DNA of 64,000 bases, taken from assembly GCF_019029495.1 (NCBI RefSeq), contig NZ_JAERQM010000001.1:1302001-1366000 (forward strand), in the 5' to 3' direction. The stretch is from Falsiroseomonas oleicola (GTDB taxonomy: Bacteria > Pseudomonadota > Alphaproteobacteria > Acetobacterales > Acetobacteraceae). Under the pieces are notes generated by a model. The model was not told the DNA's origin. It did not search any database and worked only from the letters and a program-made list of their open reading frames with translations. Shown here piece by piece: positions 17,225 through 25,192 of the stretch. Made by a program: the position numbers and the translations under genes. How positions within the stretch are numbered: the stretch's first letter is position 1; each line of letters opens with the position of its first letter.

Positions 17225-18226
17225 ATGACTCACGCGCCCCGTGACCATTTCCGCCGCCGCCTGCTGCTGCGCACCCTCGCCTTGTCGCCGCTGGCGGCCC
17301 CCGGCATCGCCCGCGCCCAATCCGCCTGGCCCGACCGCCCGATCCGCCTGGTCGTCCCCTGGCCGCCCGGCGGCGCGGTGGACCAGCTCGCCCGCGCGGT
17401 GCAGCAGGCGCTGGGCGCGCAGCTCGGCCAGACCATCGTCATCGAGAATATCGGCGGCGCCTCCGGCCGCGTTGGCGGCCAGGCGGCGGCGCGCGCCACG
17501 CCGGATGGCCATACCCTGCTGCTGGCCAACGACACCTTCGCCGCGACCGAGGCCCTGCCGGTGCCCGGCGCACCCTCCCTCAGCCAGAGCCTGCGGCCGG
17601 TGGCGCTGGCCATCACGGCGGAGCATGGCTTCTTCACCCATCCGCGCTCCGGCCTGACCCATGCGCGGGATTTCGCCGAGGCGGCGCGGGCGCGGCCGGG
17701 GGCGCTGAATGTCGGCGTGCCGGGCATCGGTGCCTCCCAGCACCTGACCAGCGAGCTGATGTTGCGCGCCGCCGGCGGGCTGCGGGTGGAGCATGTGCCC
17801 TATCGCGGCGGCGGGCCGGTGCTGCAGGACCTGCTAGCCGGCAATATCGATGTCGGCGTGGTAACCTTCTCCGCCGGCGTGCCGCATGCCCGGGCGCGCA
17901 GCCTGGTGCCGCTGTTCGTCACCAGCGCCGGCCGCCCGCCGGCCTTGCCGGAGGTGCCGACGGCCGGGGAGAGCATCGCCCCCGGCTTCGTCCAGGACAC
18001 CTGGATCGGCTTCTTCGCCCCCGCCGGCACGCCGGAGCCGGCGCTGGAGCGGCTTCAGGCCGCCAATGCCGCCATGCTGTCGGACCCGGCGCTGCAGGCG
18101 CGGCTGGCCGCGCTGGGCTTCACCCCCTCCGGCCTGCGGCGGGAGGCTTTTGCCAGCCTGTTCGACAGCACGGTGGCGACCTTCGCGGCCATCGCGCGGG
18201 AACGGGGGATCACGGCGGAGAGTTAG
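17225..18226 (+). CDS. Bug-family tripartite tricarboxylate transporter receptor
   Basis: A 333-residue periplasmic binding protein of the Bug/TctC family, at normal length. It has a basic, twin-arginine-like export signal (RRRLLLRTLALSPLAAPG) cleaved near ARAQ, then WPDRPIRLVVPWPPGGAVDQLAR, the family's ligand-loop signature, and later VEHVPYRGGGPVLQDLLAGN and LPEVPTAGE. These receptors bind organic acids or other small molecules. No TctA/TctB membrane genes are nearby, as is common for the many orphan Bug proteins of Roseomonas-like and Bordetella-like genomes. Its 3' end overlaps the convergent methyltransferase gene by 17 bp. Confidence 0.93.
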   Translation: MTHAPRDHFRRRLLLRTLALSPLAAPGIARAQSAWPDRPIRLVVPWPPGGAVDQLARAVQQALGAQLGQTIVIENIGGASGRVGGQAAARATPDGHTLLLANDTFAATEALPVPGAPSLSQSLRPVALAITAEHGFFTHPRSGLTHARDFAEAARARPGALNVGVPGIGASQHLTSELMLRAAGGLRVEHVPYRGGGPVLQDLLAGNIDVGVVTFSAGVPHARARSLVPLFVTSAGRPPALPEVPTAGESIAPGFVQDTWIGFFAPAGTPEPALERLQAANAAMLSDPALQARLAALGFTPSGLRREAFASLFDSTVATFAAIARERGITAES

Positions 18227-18938
18227 GTTTTTTCCACTCCATGATGTGGAAATAGGGCACGCGGCGGTAGCGCGCCGCCGCGTGCGGGTCGCCGCCCGGT
18301 GCGGGGGCGGGTTCCGCGAAATGGGTCAGCACCAGGCCCTGGCCCAGCAGCAGGGTCATGTAGTGGCTCATCGGCCGGTGCCAGTTGCGGATGCGGATGC
18401 CACGCCAGCCGACCCAGTCGGCGCGCTCCTCCAGATAGTGGTCGATGGCGAAATGCGTCTTTTCGCCGTCCTGGCGCACCCAGCCCTCCGGCATGCCGGC
18501 GGTGAAGAAGGGGTTGAGATTGGCGATCAGCAGGCGGCCGCCGGGGGCCAGCACGCGGGCCATCTCGGCGATGGCGGCGGCGGCGTCCGGAATGTCGATC
18601 AGGCTCAGGTAGCTGATGGCCAGGTCGCAGGCGCCATCCGTCAGGGGCAGCGCCTCCGCCCGGCCAGGGCGGTAGTCGCCCTCCGGATCGCGGCGGCGGG
18701 CTTCGGCCAGCAGCGCCTCGGTCGGGTCGATGCCGATGGCCGGAATGCCGCGGTCGCGCAGCATCCGGCAGAAGCGGCCCTCGCCGCAGCCGATATCGAG
18801 TGCCAGCCGCACCGGTGCTGCCGCCACGCGTGCCAGCATCGGCGCATCCAGCACGAAGCGGCGGCCGTAGTCGCCGGCCTCGCCCTGGGCCTCAATCCAG
18901 GCCGCGGCCGAATTCGCCCATCCATCCCCTGCCGTCAC
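18210..18938 (-). CDS. Class I SAM-dependent methyltransferase
   Basis: A 242-residue protein with a standard Rossmann-fold methyltransferase domain: LALDIGCGEGRFCRML (motif I) around residues 46-61, GIDPTEALLAEAR (motif II), and DLAISYLSLIDIPD followed by LAPGGRLLIANLNPF. The C-terminal part with WHRPMSHYMTLLLGQGLVL resembles ubiquinone-biosynthesis-type methyltransferases. An ATG at 18980 is in frame, but the GTG at 18938 has a strong AAGGAGAGG site directly upstream and was chosen. The substrate is unknown. It is divergent from acs. Confidence 0.85.
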   Translation of the reverse strand: MTAGDGWANSAAAWIEAQGEAGDYGRRFVLDAPMLARVAAAPVRLALDIGCGEGRFCRMLRDRGIPAIGIDPTEALLAEARRRDPEGDYRPGRAEALPLTDGACDLAISYLSLIDIPDAAAAIAEMARVLAPGGRLLIANLNPFFTAGMPEGWVRQDGEKTHFAIDHYLEERADWVGWRGIRIRNWHRPMSHYMTLLLGQGLVLTHFAEPAPAPGGDPHAAARYRRVPYFHIMEWKKPNSPP

Positions 18939-19065
18939 GCCGGCCTCTCCTTCAACTTCGCATGCCGCCGGTTGACGCATCTCATGGCCGCGTGCCCCAT
19001 TCCCTTTCTATGAACCGGTCAGAAGACCGGAACGAGATGCGCCGACAAGACTGCGGGGACCGCCC

Positions 19066-21009
19066 ATGACCGATAACAGCCTGATCGCCGTGAAGCCCGA
19101 GATCGCCGCGCGCGCCCATGTGGACGCCGCCGGCTACAAGGCGATGGTGGAGGCCGCAACCCGCGACCCCGACGCCTTCTGGTCGAAGGAGGCAAAGCGC
19201 ATCGCCTGGATGCAGGCGCCGACCATCATCAAGAACACCGATTTCGGCGGCGAATCCGGAAAGGTCTCGATCAAGTGGTTCGAGGATGGGGTGCTGAACG
19301 CCTCCGTCTCCTGCCTCGACCGGCATCTGGCGACCCGCGGCGACCAGGTGGCGATCATCTGGGAGGGGGACGACCCGGCCAGCGATGCCAAGGTGACCTA
19401 CAAGGAACTGCACGCCCGGGTCTGCCAGCTGGCGAATGCCATGCGCGACATGGGTGTGCAGAAGGGCGACCGGGTCTGCATCTACCTGCCGATGATCGTG
19501 GAGGCCGCGGTCGCCATGCTGGCCTGCGCCCGCATCGGCGCCGTGCATTCCATCGTCTTCGGCGGCTTTTCACCCGACAGCCTGGCATCCCGCATCCAGG
19601 ACTCGGATTGCGTACTGCTGATCACGGCGGATGAGGGCCGGCGCGGCGGCCGGAAGGTGCCGCTGAAGGCCAATGCGGATGAGGCGCTGAAGACCTGCCC
19701 CTCCATCCGCAACGTCATCGTCGCGAAAAACACCGGCGGCGCGGTACAGATGATGCCGGAGCGTGACCATTGGTGGTCGGACGCCTGCGACACCCAGCCG
19801 GAAACCGCCGAACCGGAGCGGATGAACGCGGAGGACCCGCTGTTCATCCTCTACACCAGCGGCAGCACCGGCAAGCCGAAGGGCGTGCTGCACACCACCG
19901 GCGGCTACATGGTCTGGGCCAGCTTCACCCATGAGAACGTCTTCGACTATCGCGACGGCGAGATCTACTGGTGCACGGCCGATGTCGGCTGGGTGACCGG
20001 GCACACCTACATCGTCTATGGCCCGCTCGCGAATGGCGCGACCACGCTGATGTTCGAGGGCGTGCCTAACTACCCGACCGTCTCCCGGTTCTGGGAGGTG
20101 GTGGACAAGCACCAGGTCAATATCTTCTACACCGCCCCCACCGCCATCCGCGCCCTGATGCGCGAAGGCGAGGCGCCGGTGAAGCGGACCAGCCGCGCCA
20201 GCCTGCGGATTCTCGGCAGCGTGGGGGAGCCGATCAATCCCGAAGCCTGGCTCTGGTACTACCGGAATGTGGGCGACGAGCGCTGCCCGATCGTCGATAC
20301 CTGGTGGCAGACGGAAACCGGCGGCATCCTGATCTCGCCGCTGCCCGGCGCCATTGCCCAGAAGCCGGGTTCCGCCACGCTGCCGCTGCCCGGCGTGCTG
20401 CCGGCGCTGGTCGACAATGACGGCAATGTCCTGGAAGGCGCGACCGAGGGCAACCTCGTGCTGCTGGATAGCTGGCCCGGGCAGATGCGCACGGTCTATG
20501 GCGACCATGAGCGCTTCGTGCAGACCTATTTCTCGACCTTCAAGGGCACCTATTTCACCGGCGACGGCGCCCGGCGCGATGCCGATGGCTATTGGTGGAT
20601 CACCGGCCGCGTCGATGACGTCATCAATGTCGCCGGCCACCGCATGGGCACGGCGGAGGTCGAGTCCGCGCTGGTCGCCCATCCCAAGGTGGCGGAGGCC
20701 GCCGTGGTCGGCATGCCGCACGACATCAAGGGCCAGGGCATCTACGCCTATGTCACGCTGAAGACCGGCGAGGAGCCCACCGAGGCGCTGCGCAAGGAGC
20801 TGGTGGCCTGGGTCCGCAAGGAAATCGGCCCCATCGCCAGCCCCGACGCCATCCAATGGGCGCCCGGCCTGCCGAAGACCCGATCCGGCAAGATCATGCG
20901 CCGGATCCTGCGCAAGATCGCGGCGAATGAGACGGAGGCGCTGGGCGATACTTCGACGCTGGCGGATCCGGGCGTGGTGCAGGACCTGGTGGATAACAGG
21001 ATCAGGTAG
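19066..21009 (+). CDS. acs: Acetyl-coenzyme A synthetase
   Basis: A 647-residue AMP-forming acetate-CoA ligase, full family length. Visible motifs are the ATP-binding [18 protein letters not shown] loop near residues 263-280, [20 protein letters not shown], the [11 protein letters not shown] core and the C-terminal [15 protein letters not shown], where the Lys is the catalytic residue that is acetylated by Pat-type enzymes in other bacteria. It activates acetate for the TCA/glyoxylate route or for PHA synthesis, which fits the PHA genes at 36-39 kb. It stands alone in its direction; the 3' end overlaps the convergent EAL gene by 8 bp. Confidence 0.97.
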   Translation: MTDNSLIAVKPEIAARAHVDAAGYKAMVEAATRDPDAFWSKEAKRIAWMQAPTIIKNTDFGGESGKVSIKWFEDGVLNASVSCLDRHLATRGDQVAIIWEGDDPASDAKVTYKELHARVCQLANAMRDMGVQKGDRVCIYLPMIVEAAVAMLACARIGAVHSIVFGGFSPDSLASRIQDSDCVLLITADEGRRGGRKVPLKANADEALKTCPSIRNVIVAKNTGGAVQMMPERDHWWSDACDTQPETAEPERMNAEDPLFILYTSGSTGKPKGVLHTTGGYMVWASFTHENVFDYRDGEIYWCTADVGWVTGHTYIVYGPLANGATTLMFEGVPNYPTVSRFWEVVDKHQVNIFYTAPTAIRALMREGEAPVKRTSRASLRILGSVGEPINPEAWLWYYRNVGDERCPIVDTWWQTETGGILISPLPGAIAQKPGSATLPLPGVLPALVDNDGNVLEGATEGNLVLLDSWPGQMRTVYGDHERFVQTYFSTFKGTYFTGDGARRDADGYWWITGRVDDVINVAGHRMGTAEVESALVAHPKVAEAAVVGMPHDIKGQGIYAYVTLKTGEEPTEALRKELVAWVRKEIGPIASPDAIQWAPGLPKTRSGKIMRRILRKIAANETEALGDTSTLADPGVVQDLVDNRIR

Positions 21010-21721
21010 CGGCGCGCGGCACCACCGGCACCGGCAGCACGCCCAGCCCCGGCCGGGCGAACAGGTAGCCCTGCATCGCCCGCACGCCGAGGCGGCGCAG
21101 CGCGGCCAGTTCGCCGGGGGTCTCGATACCCTCCACCACCGGCACCATGCCGAAGGCGAGAAGCTGTTCCAGCGTCTCCCGCACCCGTTCGAAGCGGGCC
21201 TCGTCCTTGTCGAGGCCCATGATGACCTCCCGCGCGATCTTGGCGCCGTCCGGGCGCCAGACCATCAGCAGCGGGATTCGCGCATGGCCGGTGCCAACAT
21301 CGTCCAGCGCGATGCGCAACCCGCGTCGCTGCAAATTGGCCAGGGTGCGGCCCAGCGCCTCGGGATCCTCCACAGGCTCCATCTCACTGATCTCGAAGAT
21401 CAGGCGGTCGGTCGGGAAGCCCATGGCCTCGGCATCGGCCATCGTGCGGGTGGCACAGAATTCGGGCGCGCCGATGCAGCCGGGGAAGATGTTCAGGGTC
21501 AGCGCGGCATTGGTCGCCGGCAGGCCCAGGCGCAGCGCCTCCGCCATCGCGCCGCGGCGGATTTCGGCGTCGAAGCGATAGCGCGCCTCCGGCGCAACGG
21601 AAGCCAGCACGCTGCCGGCCGATTCCCCGGCCGGGCCGCGCACCAGCGCTTCCTGCGCCAGGGTCAGGCCGGTCTCAACATCGACGATGGGCTGGAAGGC
21701 GACGGCGAAGGGGGGAGTCAC
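21002..21721 (-). CDS. EAL-domain protein, c-di-GMP phosphodiesterase-like
   Basis: A 239-residue protein consisting of an EAL domain only, with no sensor or membrane part. Residues needed for c-di-GMP hydrolysis that can be seen include EAL (QEALVRGP), the Asn of LNIFPG, the Glu of FEISE, the DD of DDVGTG, the Glu of VEGIET and the QGY near the end. However, loop 6 is altered ([11 protein letters not shown] in place of DDFGTGYSSL) and the usual KID/KLD reads KIA, so activity may be weak or lost. Starts at GTG 21721. It is divergent from the MFS gene across an unusually AT-rich 144-bp gap. Confidence 0.88.
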   Translation of the reverse strand: MTPPFAVAFQPIVDVETGLTLAQEALVRGPAGESAGSVLASVAPEARYRFDAEIRRGAMAEALRLGLPATNAALTLNIFPGCIGAPEFCATRTMADAEAMGFPTDRLIFEISEMEPVEDPEALGRTLANLQRRGLRIALDDVGTGHARIPLLMVWRPDGAKIAREVIMGLDKDEARFERVRETLEQLLAFGMVPVVEGIETPGELAALRRLGVRAMQGYLFARPGLGVLPVPVVPRAAT

Positions 21722-21865
21722 ACGGCGGTCCTGACGAAGAGCATGTCCAGAATACGATAATTAACACATGGTTTGATACGTGCCACCAGCCTCATCCGGG
21801 GCGCCCGCCAGGATTGCGCCGGGCGCGGTTGCGCGGGCCGGCGCCAGCAAGCAGCATCCGCGGCC

Positions 21866-23041
21866 ATGGCCGACCCTCCCGAAAGGCGCTCTTCCGAGAC
21901 GCGCCGCCTGATCCTCGTGCTCGGCTTGGCCTGCCTCGCCTCAGCGCTGGCCATGCGTGCCTTCGACCCGCTGGTGGGGGAGCTGGCGGCGGAATTCAGC
22001 GCCACCCCGGCCACCATCGCCTTGCTCTCCACCGCCTTCGCCCTGCCCTATGCGCTGGTGCAGCCGGTGCTGGGGCCGCTGGGGGATGCGGCCGGCAAGC
22101 AGCGCGTGATCCGCATCTGCCTGCTGCTGCTGGCGGTGGCGCTGGCCATCACGGCGATGGCGCCGGACCTGCTGTCCCTCACCCTGCTGCGCATCCTGGC
22201 GGGGGCGGCGGCGGGTGGCATCTTTCCCCTCGCCATCGCCTCCATCGGCGACCAGGTGCCGATCGAGCGCCGGCAGGTGGCGCTGTCGCGGCTGCTGGTG
22301 GCGGGGCTCACCGGGTCCTCCGGTGGCGCACTGCTGTCGGCGATGCTGGAGCCCTGGATCGGCTGGCGCGGCGTCACCCTGGTCTGCGCGGCCGCGGCGC
22401 TGGCGGCGGTGCCGATGCTGCGGGCGGATCGCAGCCGGCCGGAGCTGCGCGGGCCAAGGCTGAACCTGGCCGATGCGCTGCGCCGCTACGGGCAGATCAT
22501 CGCCCAGCCGGCGGCGCGGGTGCTCTATGCCTGCGTGTTCCTGGAGGGGATGTTCATCTTCGGCATCTTCCCCTTCATCGCCCCGCTGCTGGCGGAGCGT
22601 GGCCAGGGTGGCGTGGCGGAGGCGGGGCTGGCGGTGGCCTTCTTCGGCGTCGGCGGCTTCGTCTTCGCGGCCCTCGCCGGGCTGATGCTGCGGCGCATGG
22701 GTCAGTCGCGCATGGTGGTGCTGGGGGGCGCGCTGGCGGCGCTGGGGCTGCTGGCCCAGGCCCTGGCGCCGGTGGCGGCGGTGCTGATCGGCGGCTGCCT
22801 GCTGCTCGGCCTCGGCTTCTACATGATGCACAGCTCCATCCAGACCCGGGTGACGGAGGTGGCGCCCATGGCCCGCGGCAGCGCCGTGGCGCTGCATGCC
22901 TTCAGCTTCTTCCTCGGCCAGTCGCTCGGCCCCGCCGCGATGGGCGCCGGGCGGGCCGCGCTGGGGGCGGAATGGGCGCTGGCCGTCTCCGCCGCCGGGG
23001 TGCTGGGCCTCGGTTTCTGGCTGGCGCGCCGGGGCCGCTGA
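21866..23041 (+). CDS. Major facilitator superfamily transporter
   Basis: A 391-residue carrier with twelve predicted helices. The N-terminal half has the drug/proton-antiporter style sequence PVLGPLGDAAGKQRVIRICL (the loop 2-3 motif) and LLRILAGAAAGGIFPLAIASIGDQVPIERR. The second half contains GVGGFVFAALAGLMLRRMGQSRMV. The open frame reaches 31 codons further upstream, but those residues are polar and arginine-rich, so the ATG at 21866 was chosen. Substrate unknown; EmrD/Bcr-like efflux is a reasonable guess. The gene is followed by the GANTC-rich gap. Confidence 0.88.
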   Translation: MADPPERRSSETRRLILVLGLACLASALAMRAFDPLVGELAAEFSATPATIALLSTAFALPYALVQPVLGPLGDAAGKQRVIRICLLLLAVALAITAMAPDLLSLTLLRILAGAAAGGIFPLAIASIGDQVPIERRQVALSRLLVAGLTGSSGGALLSAMLEPWIGWRGVTLVCAAAALAAVPMLRADRSRPELRGPRLNLADALRRYGQIIAQPAARVLYACVFLEGMFIFGIFPFIAPLLAERGQGGVAEAGLAVAFFGVGGFVFAALAGLMLRRMGQSRMVVLGGALAALGLLAQALAPVAAVLIGGCLLLGLGFYMMHSSIQTRVTEVAPMARGSAVALHAFSFFLGQSLGPAAMGAGRAALGAEWALAVSAAGVLGLGFWLARRGR

Positions 23042-23069
23042 GGCGCCTGCCGCCACCGTTCTGGTTCGC

Positions 23070-23287
23070 GATTCGCCCCTGTTCTGGAACATGAGGTGAA
23101 TCAGGCGTAATCCGTGCCAGGCACGCCCCTTTTGAATCAACAGCCTGGTCCGAGTCGCGGGAACGAATCGCTGACTCCCGGATTTCGTTCTCCCACCACA
23201 AGATGTGGGGGTAGGCCTCCGAGTCGCCGACTAGCGCGTTCCCCGAGTCGCGCCCGAGTCGCGACTCGAGTCGGGGCACACGGAATC
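23070..23287. promoter_or_regulatory. Cluster of twelve GANTC (CcrM-type) sites
   Basis: Sites begin at 23070, 23098, 23134, 23152, 23165, 23173, 23221, 23245, 23256, 23263, 23268 and 23283. At about 70 percent GC, chance would give roughly one per 360 bp. In Caulobacter-type alphaproteobacteria such sites are methylated by CcrM and read by GcrA and other regulators. What this dense cluster does is not known. Confidence 0.7.
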
Positions 23288-23295
23288 GGCGGCTC

Positions 23296-23440
23296 ATACC
23301 AACGCCCGAAAAGACTGAACCTGCGGCCGGCAATGCCGGCCGAGGCCGCGAATGCGGCCCGCCGGTTGTCCGTCGCGCCGAAGGCGCGCCTTCGGCGCGA
23401 TGAGCCAAGCGGCCGGAGGCCGCGCCCGGCGCCTGAGGGC
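23296..23440. repeat. Composite palindromic intergenic repeat
   Basis: Modules in order: ATACCAACG start (shared with 55598), a 26-nt core at 23336-23361 identical to 40212-40237, a perfect 28-nt palindrome at 23373-23400 identical to 55675-55702, and the hairpin block 23402-23440, which is an inverted match to 13821-13859. Each module appears at a different set of loci, so the family is modular rather than a simple insertion sequence. Confidence 0.8.
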
Positions 23441-23482
23441 ATCAAATATGATTCCAGCGGTCGATGAAATCGAGCGTTGGCC

Positions 23483-23818
23483 TCAGAAGTCGCTGACGCG
23501 GCCCTTCTGTTCCCAGTCGCCATAGCGTGTCGGCTCCGGCCCCTTCGGCCCCCCGATCTCCGGCGGCAGGGCCAGGCGGATCGGCGCCTCGGCCGGCGGA
23601 TCGCCGAGCGGGGGCGGCGGCGGGTCGCCCGGCATCGGCATGTCGCCATCCGGCGGCGGCTGGATCGGCGCGGGGTCGGGCTCCGGCACCGGATGGCCCG
23701 GCGGCGGGCCAGGCGGTTCCTGCGGCGGCAGCGGCACCTGCTGGGCCAAGGCCGGGCTATTCGTGATGTGGGCGGCGGCAGGCGCCCCCCCGTGATTCGC
23801 GTTGCTCATGCCCCACAT
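23483..23818 (-). CDS. Proline-rich DUF1674 (SdhAF4-like) protein
   Basis: A 111-residue protein. The last 25 residues carry the DUF1674 signature (IGGPKGPEPTRYGDWEQKG, ending RVSDF). The family includes mitochondrial succinate dehydrogenase assembly factor 4, which helps mature the flavoprotein subunit. In front of it lies an unusual proline-rich stretch of about 55 residues with repeated PPP and PxP motifs. Divergent neighbour htpX is only 66 bp away, a pairing I recall from other alphaproteobacteria. ATG 23818 has an AGGG motif 10-13 nt upstream; ATG 23809 is the alternative, three residues shorter. Confidence 0.8.
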   Translation of the reverse strand: MWGMSNANHGGAPAAAHITNSPALAQQVPLPPQEPPGPPPGHPVPEPDPAPIQPPPDGDMPMPGDPPPPPLGDPPAEAPIRLALPPEIGGPKGPEPTRYGDWEQKGRVSDF

Positions 23819-23884
23819 GTAGGCGATCCCTGTACGGCTTGCAGAGGCTGCAACGCATGACAGGGCATTCGGATCGGAGGATGG

Positions 23885-24826
23885 ATGAGCGGATATCTGC
23901 GGACCGCGGTGCTGCTGGCAGGGATGACCGCGATCTTCGTCGGCGTCGGCTTCATGCTGGGCGGCCAGCAGGGCATGGTCATCGCCTTCCTGGTCGCCTG
24001 CGGCATGAACGTCTTCGCCTGGTGGAACAGCGACCGGATGCTGCTGCGCATGCACAATGCCCAGCCCATCGGCCCGGGTGACGCGCCCCGGCTGTTCCAG
24101 ATGACCCAGCAGCTCGCCACCAATGCCGGGCTGCCGATGCCGGCGCTCTATGTGATCCATGAGGACCAGCCCAATGCCTTCGCCACCGGCCGCAGCCCGG
24201 ACCGGGCGGCGGTGGCGCTGAACACCGGGCTGCTCGACATGATGCCGGAGCGGGAGGTGGCGGGGGTGATCGCGCATGAGCTGGCGCATATCCGCAACCG
24301 CGACACCCTCATCATGACCATGACGGCGACCATCGCGGGTGCCATCGGCATGCTGGCGCAGTTCGGCTTCCTGTTCGGCCGGGGCGACAACCGCCAGAAT
24401 CCCTTCGGCCTGATCGGCACCATCGCCATGATGGTGCTGGCGCCGATCGCCGCGATGATCGTGCAGATGGCGATCAGCCGGTCCCGCGAATATGAGGCGG
24501 ACCGGGTGGGCGCCAAGATCGCCGGCGATCCGGAGGGTCTGGCCTCCGCACTCATGCGCCTTGAATCCTACAAGGAAGGCCGGGTGAACCAGGCGGCGGA
24601 GGCCAATCCGGCAACCGCGCATATGTTCATCATCAACCCGCTGTCGGGACTGCGCATGGATGGGTTGTTCTCCACCCATCCGAAGACGGCGAACCGGGTC
24701 GCGGCGCTGCGCGCGCTGGGGGGCGGCGCCGGTCGGCCGCCCTCGCGGCCGATGCCGGTGGCCCCGCCCGCCGCCGGCCCCTGGTCGAAGCCTCCCGCCG
24801 GGCCGCGCCGCAACCCCTGGGGTTGA
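23885..24826 (+). CDS. htpX: Membrane zinc metalloprotease HtpX
   Basis: A 313-residue HtpX-family peptidase M48. It has two N-terminal membrane helices (residues 7-40), the zinc motif AHELAH with His131, Glu132 and His135, two more helices around residues 148-200, and the third-ligand segment [12 protein letters not shown]. The C-terminus is proline- and glycine-rich. HtpX degrades damaged membrane proteins in cooperation with FtsH. A perfect terminator follows at 24842. The start ATG at 23885 fits the usual amino terminus. Confidence 0.95.
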   Translation: MSGYLRTAVLLAGMTAIFVGVGFMLGGQQGMVIAFLVACGMNVFAWWNSDRMLLRMHNAQPIGPGDAPRLFQMTQQLATNAGLPMPALYVIHEDQPNAFATGRSPDRAAVALNTGLLDMMPEREVAGVIAHELAHIRNRDTLIMTMTATIAGAIGMLAQFGFLFGRGDNRQNPFGLIGTIAMMVLAPIAAMIVQMAISRSREYEADRVGAKIAGDPEGLASALMRLESYKEGRVNQAAEANPATAHMFIINPLSGLRMDGLFSTHPKTANRVAALRALGGGAGRPPSRPMPVAPPAAGPWSKPPAGPRRNPWG

Positions 24827-24841
24827 GGGCTTCCGGACGCG

Positions 24842-24875
24842 AAAAACCCCGGCAGGTCACCCTGCCGGGGTTTTT
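24842..24875. terminator. Bidirectional intrinsic terminator
   Basis: A 15-bp perfect stem, AAAAACCCCGGCAGG with CCTGCCGGGGTTTTT, and a TCAC loop. It carries a T-run on both strands and lies between the 3' ends of htpX (16 nt away) and the csbD-like gene (39 nt away), so it can stop transcription in both directions. This is the clearest intrinsic terminator in the window. Confidence 0.95.
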
Positions 24876-24913
24876 ATCTGCACACGGGTGGGGCCGGAGC
24901 CCCACGCCGGTCG

Positions 24914-25108
24914 TCAAACGCGATCCTTGCCGTCGATCGCGTCGCGCGCGGCGTCCTTGGTGCGGCCAACGGCGCCCTGGGCCTTGCCCTTGGCGGTGTC
25001 GAGGTGGCCTTCGGCCTCCAGACGCTCATTGCCCACGGCCTCGCCGACGGTCTTCTTCACGGAGCCCTTGGCCTCGTTCAGGGCGCCCTTGATGCGATCC
25101 TTGTCCAT
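24914..25108 (-). CDS. CsbD family stress-response protein
   Basis: A 64-residue, highly charged hydrophilic protein of the CsbD family, with the start MDKDRIKGALNEAKGSVKKT and the second repeat-like element LDTAKGKAQGAVGRTKDAA. Members are strongly induced under general stress and often abundant, but their biochemical role is not established. Start ATG 25108. It ends 39 bp from the bidirectional terminator and stands as a single-gene unit. Confidence 0.92.
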   Translation of the reverse strand: MDKDRIKGALNEAKGSVKKTVGEAVGNERLEAEGHLDTAKGKAQGAVGRTKDAARDAIDGKDRV

Positions 25109-25192
25109 AGCGCTTCTCCTATCCTTGGGCCCGGCCTGGTGGCTGGGCTTCGGATATAGAACGCGTTACGGAAGGATCGGTTCATTGCGGAA

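Larger units (their letters stand above)
23042..23482. other. 441-bp gene-free gap with GANTC cluster and palindromic repeats
   Basis: No gene is supported. The left half (23070-23287) holds twelve GANTC sites, the recognition sequence of the alphaproteobacterial CcrM methyltransferase. The right half (from about 23296) begins with ATACCAACG, like the repeats at 40154 and 55598, and then contains the 26-nt core (23336-23361), a perfect 28-nt palindrome (23373-23400) and a hairpin block (23402-23440) also found at 13821-13859. It separates the 3' ends of the MFS gene and the convergent DUF1674 gene. Confidence 0.85.

Noticed and set aside
18939-18980. ATG start of the methyltransferase at 18980
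   Set aside because: The GTG at 18938 has a strong AAGGAGAGG ribosome site, whereas the ATG has none; the extra residues are unlike the family.
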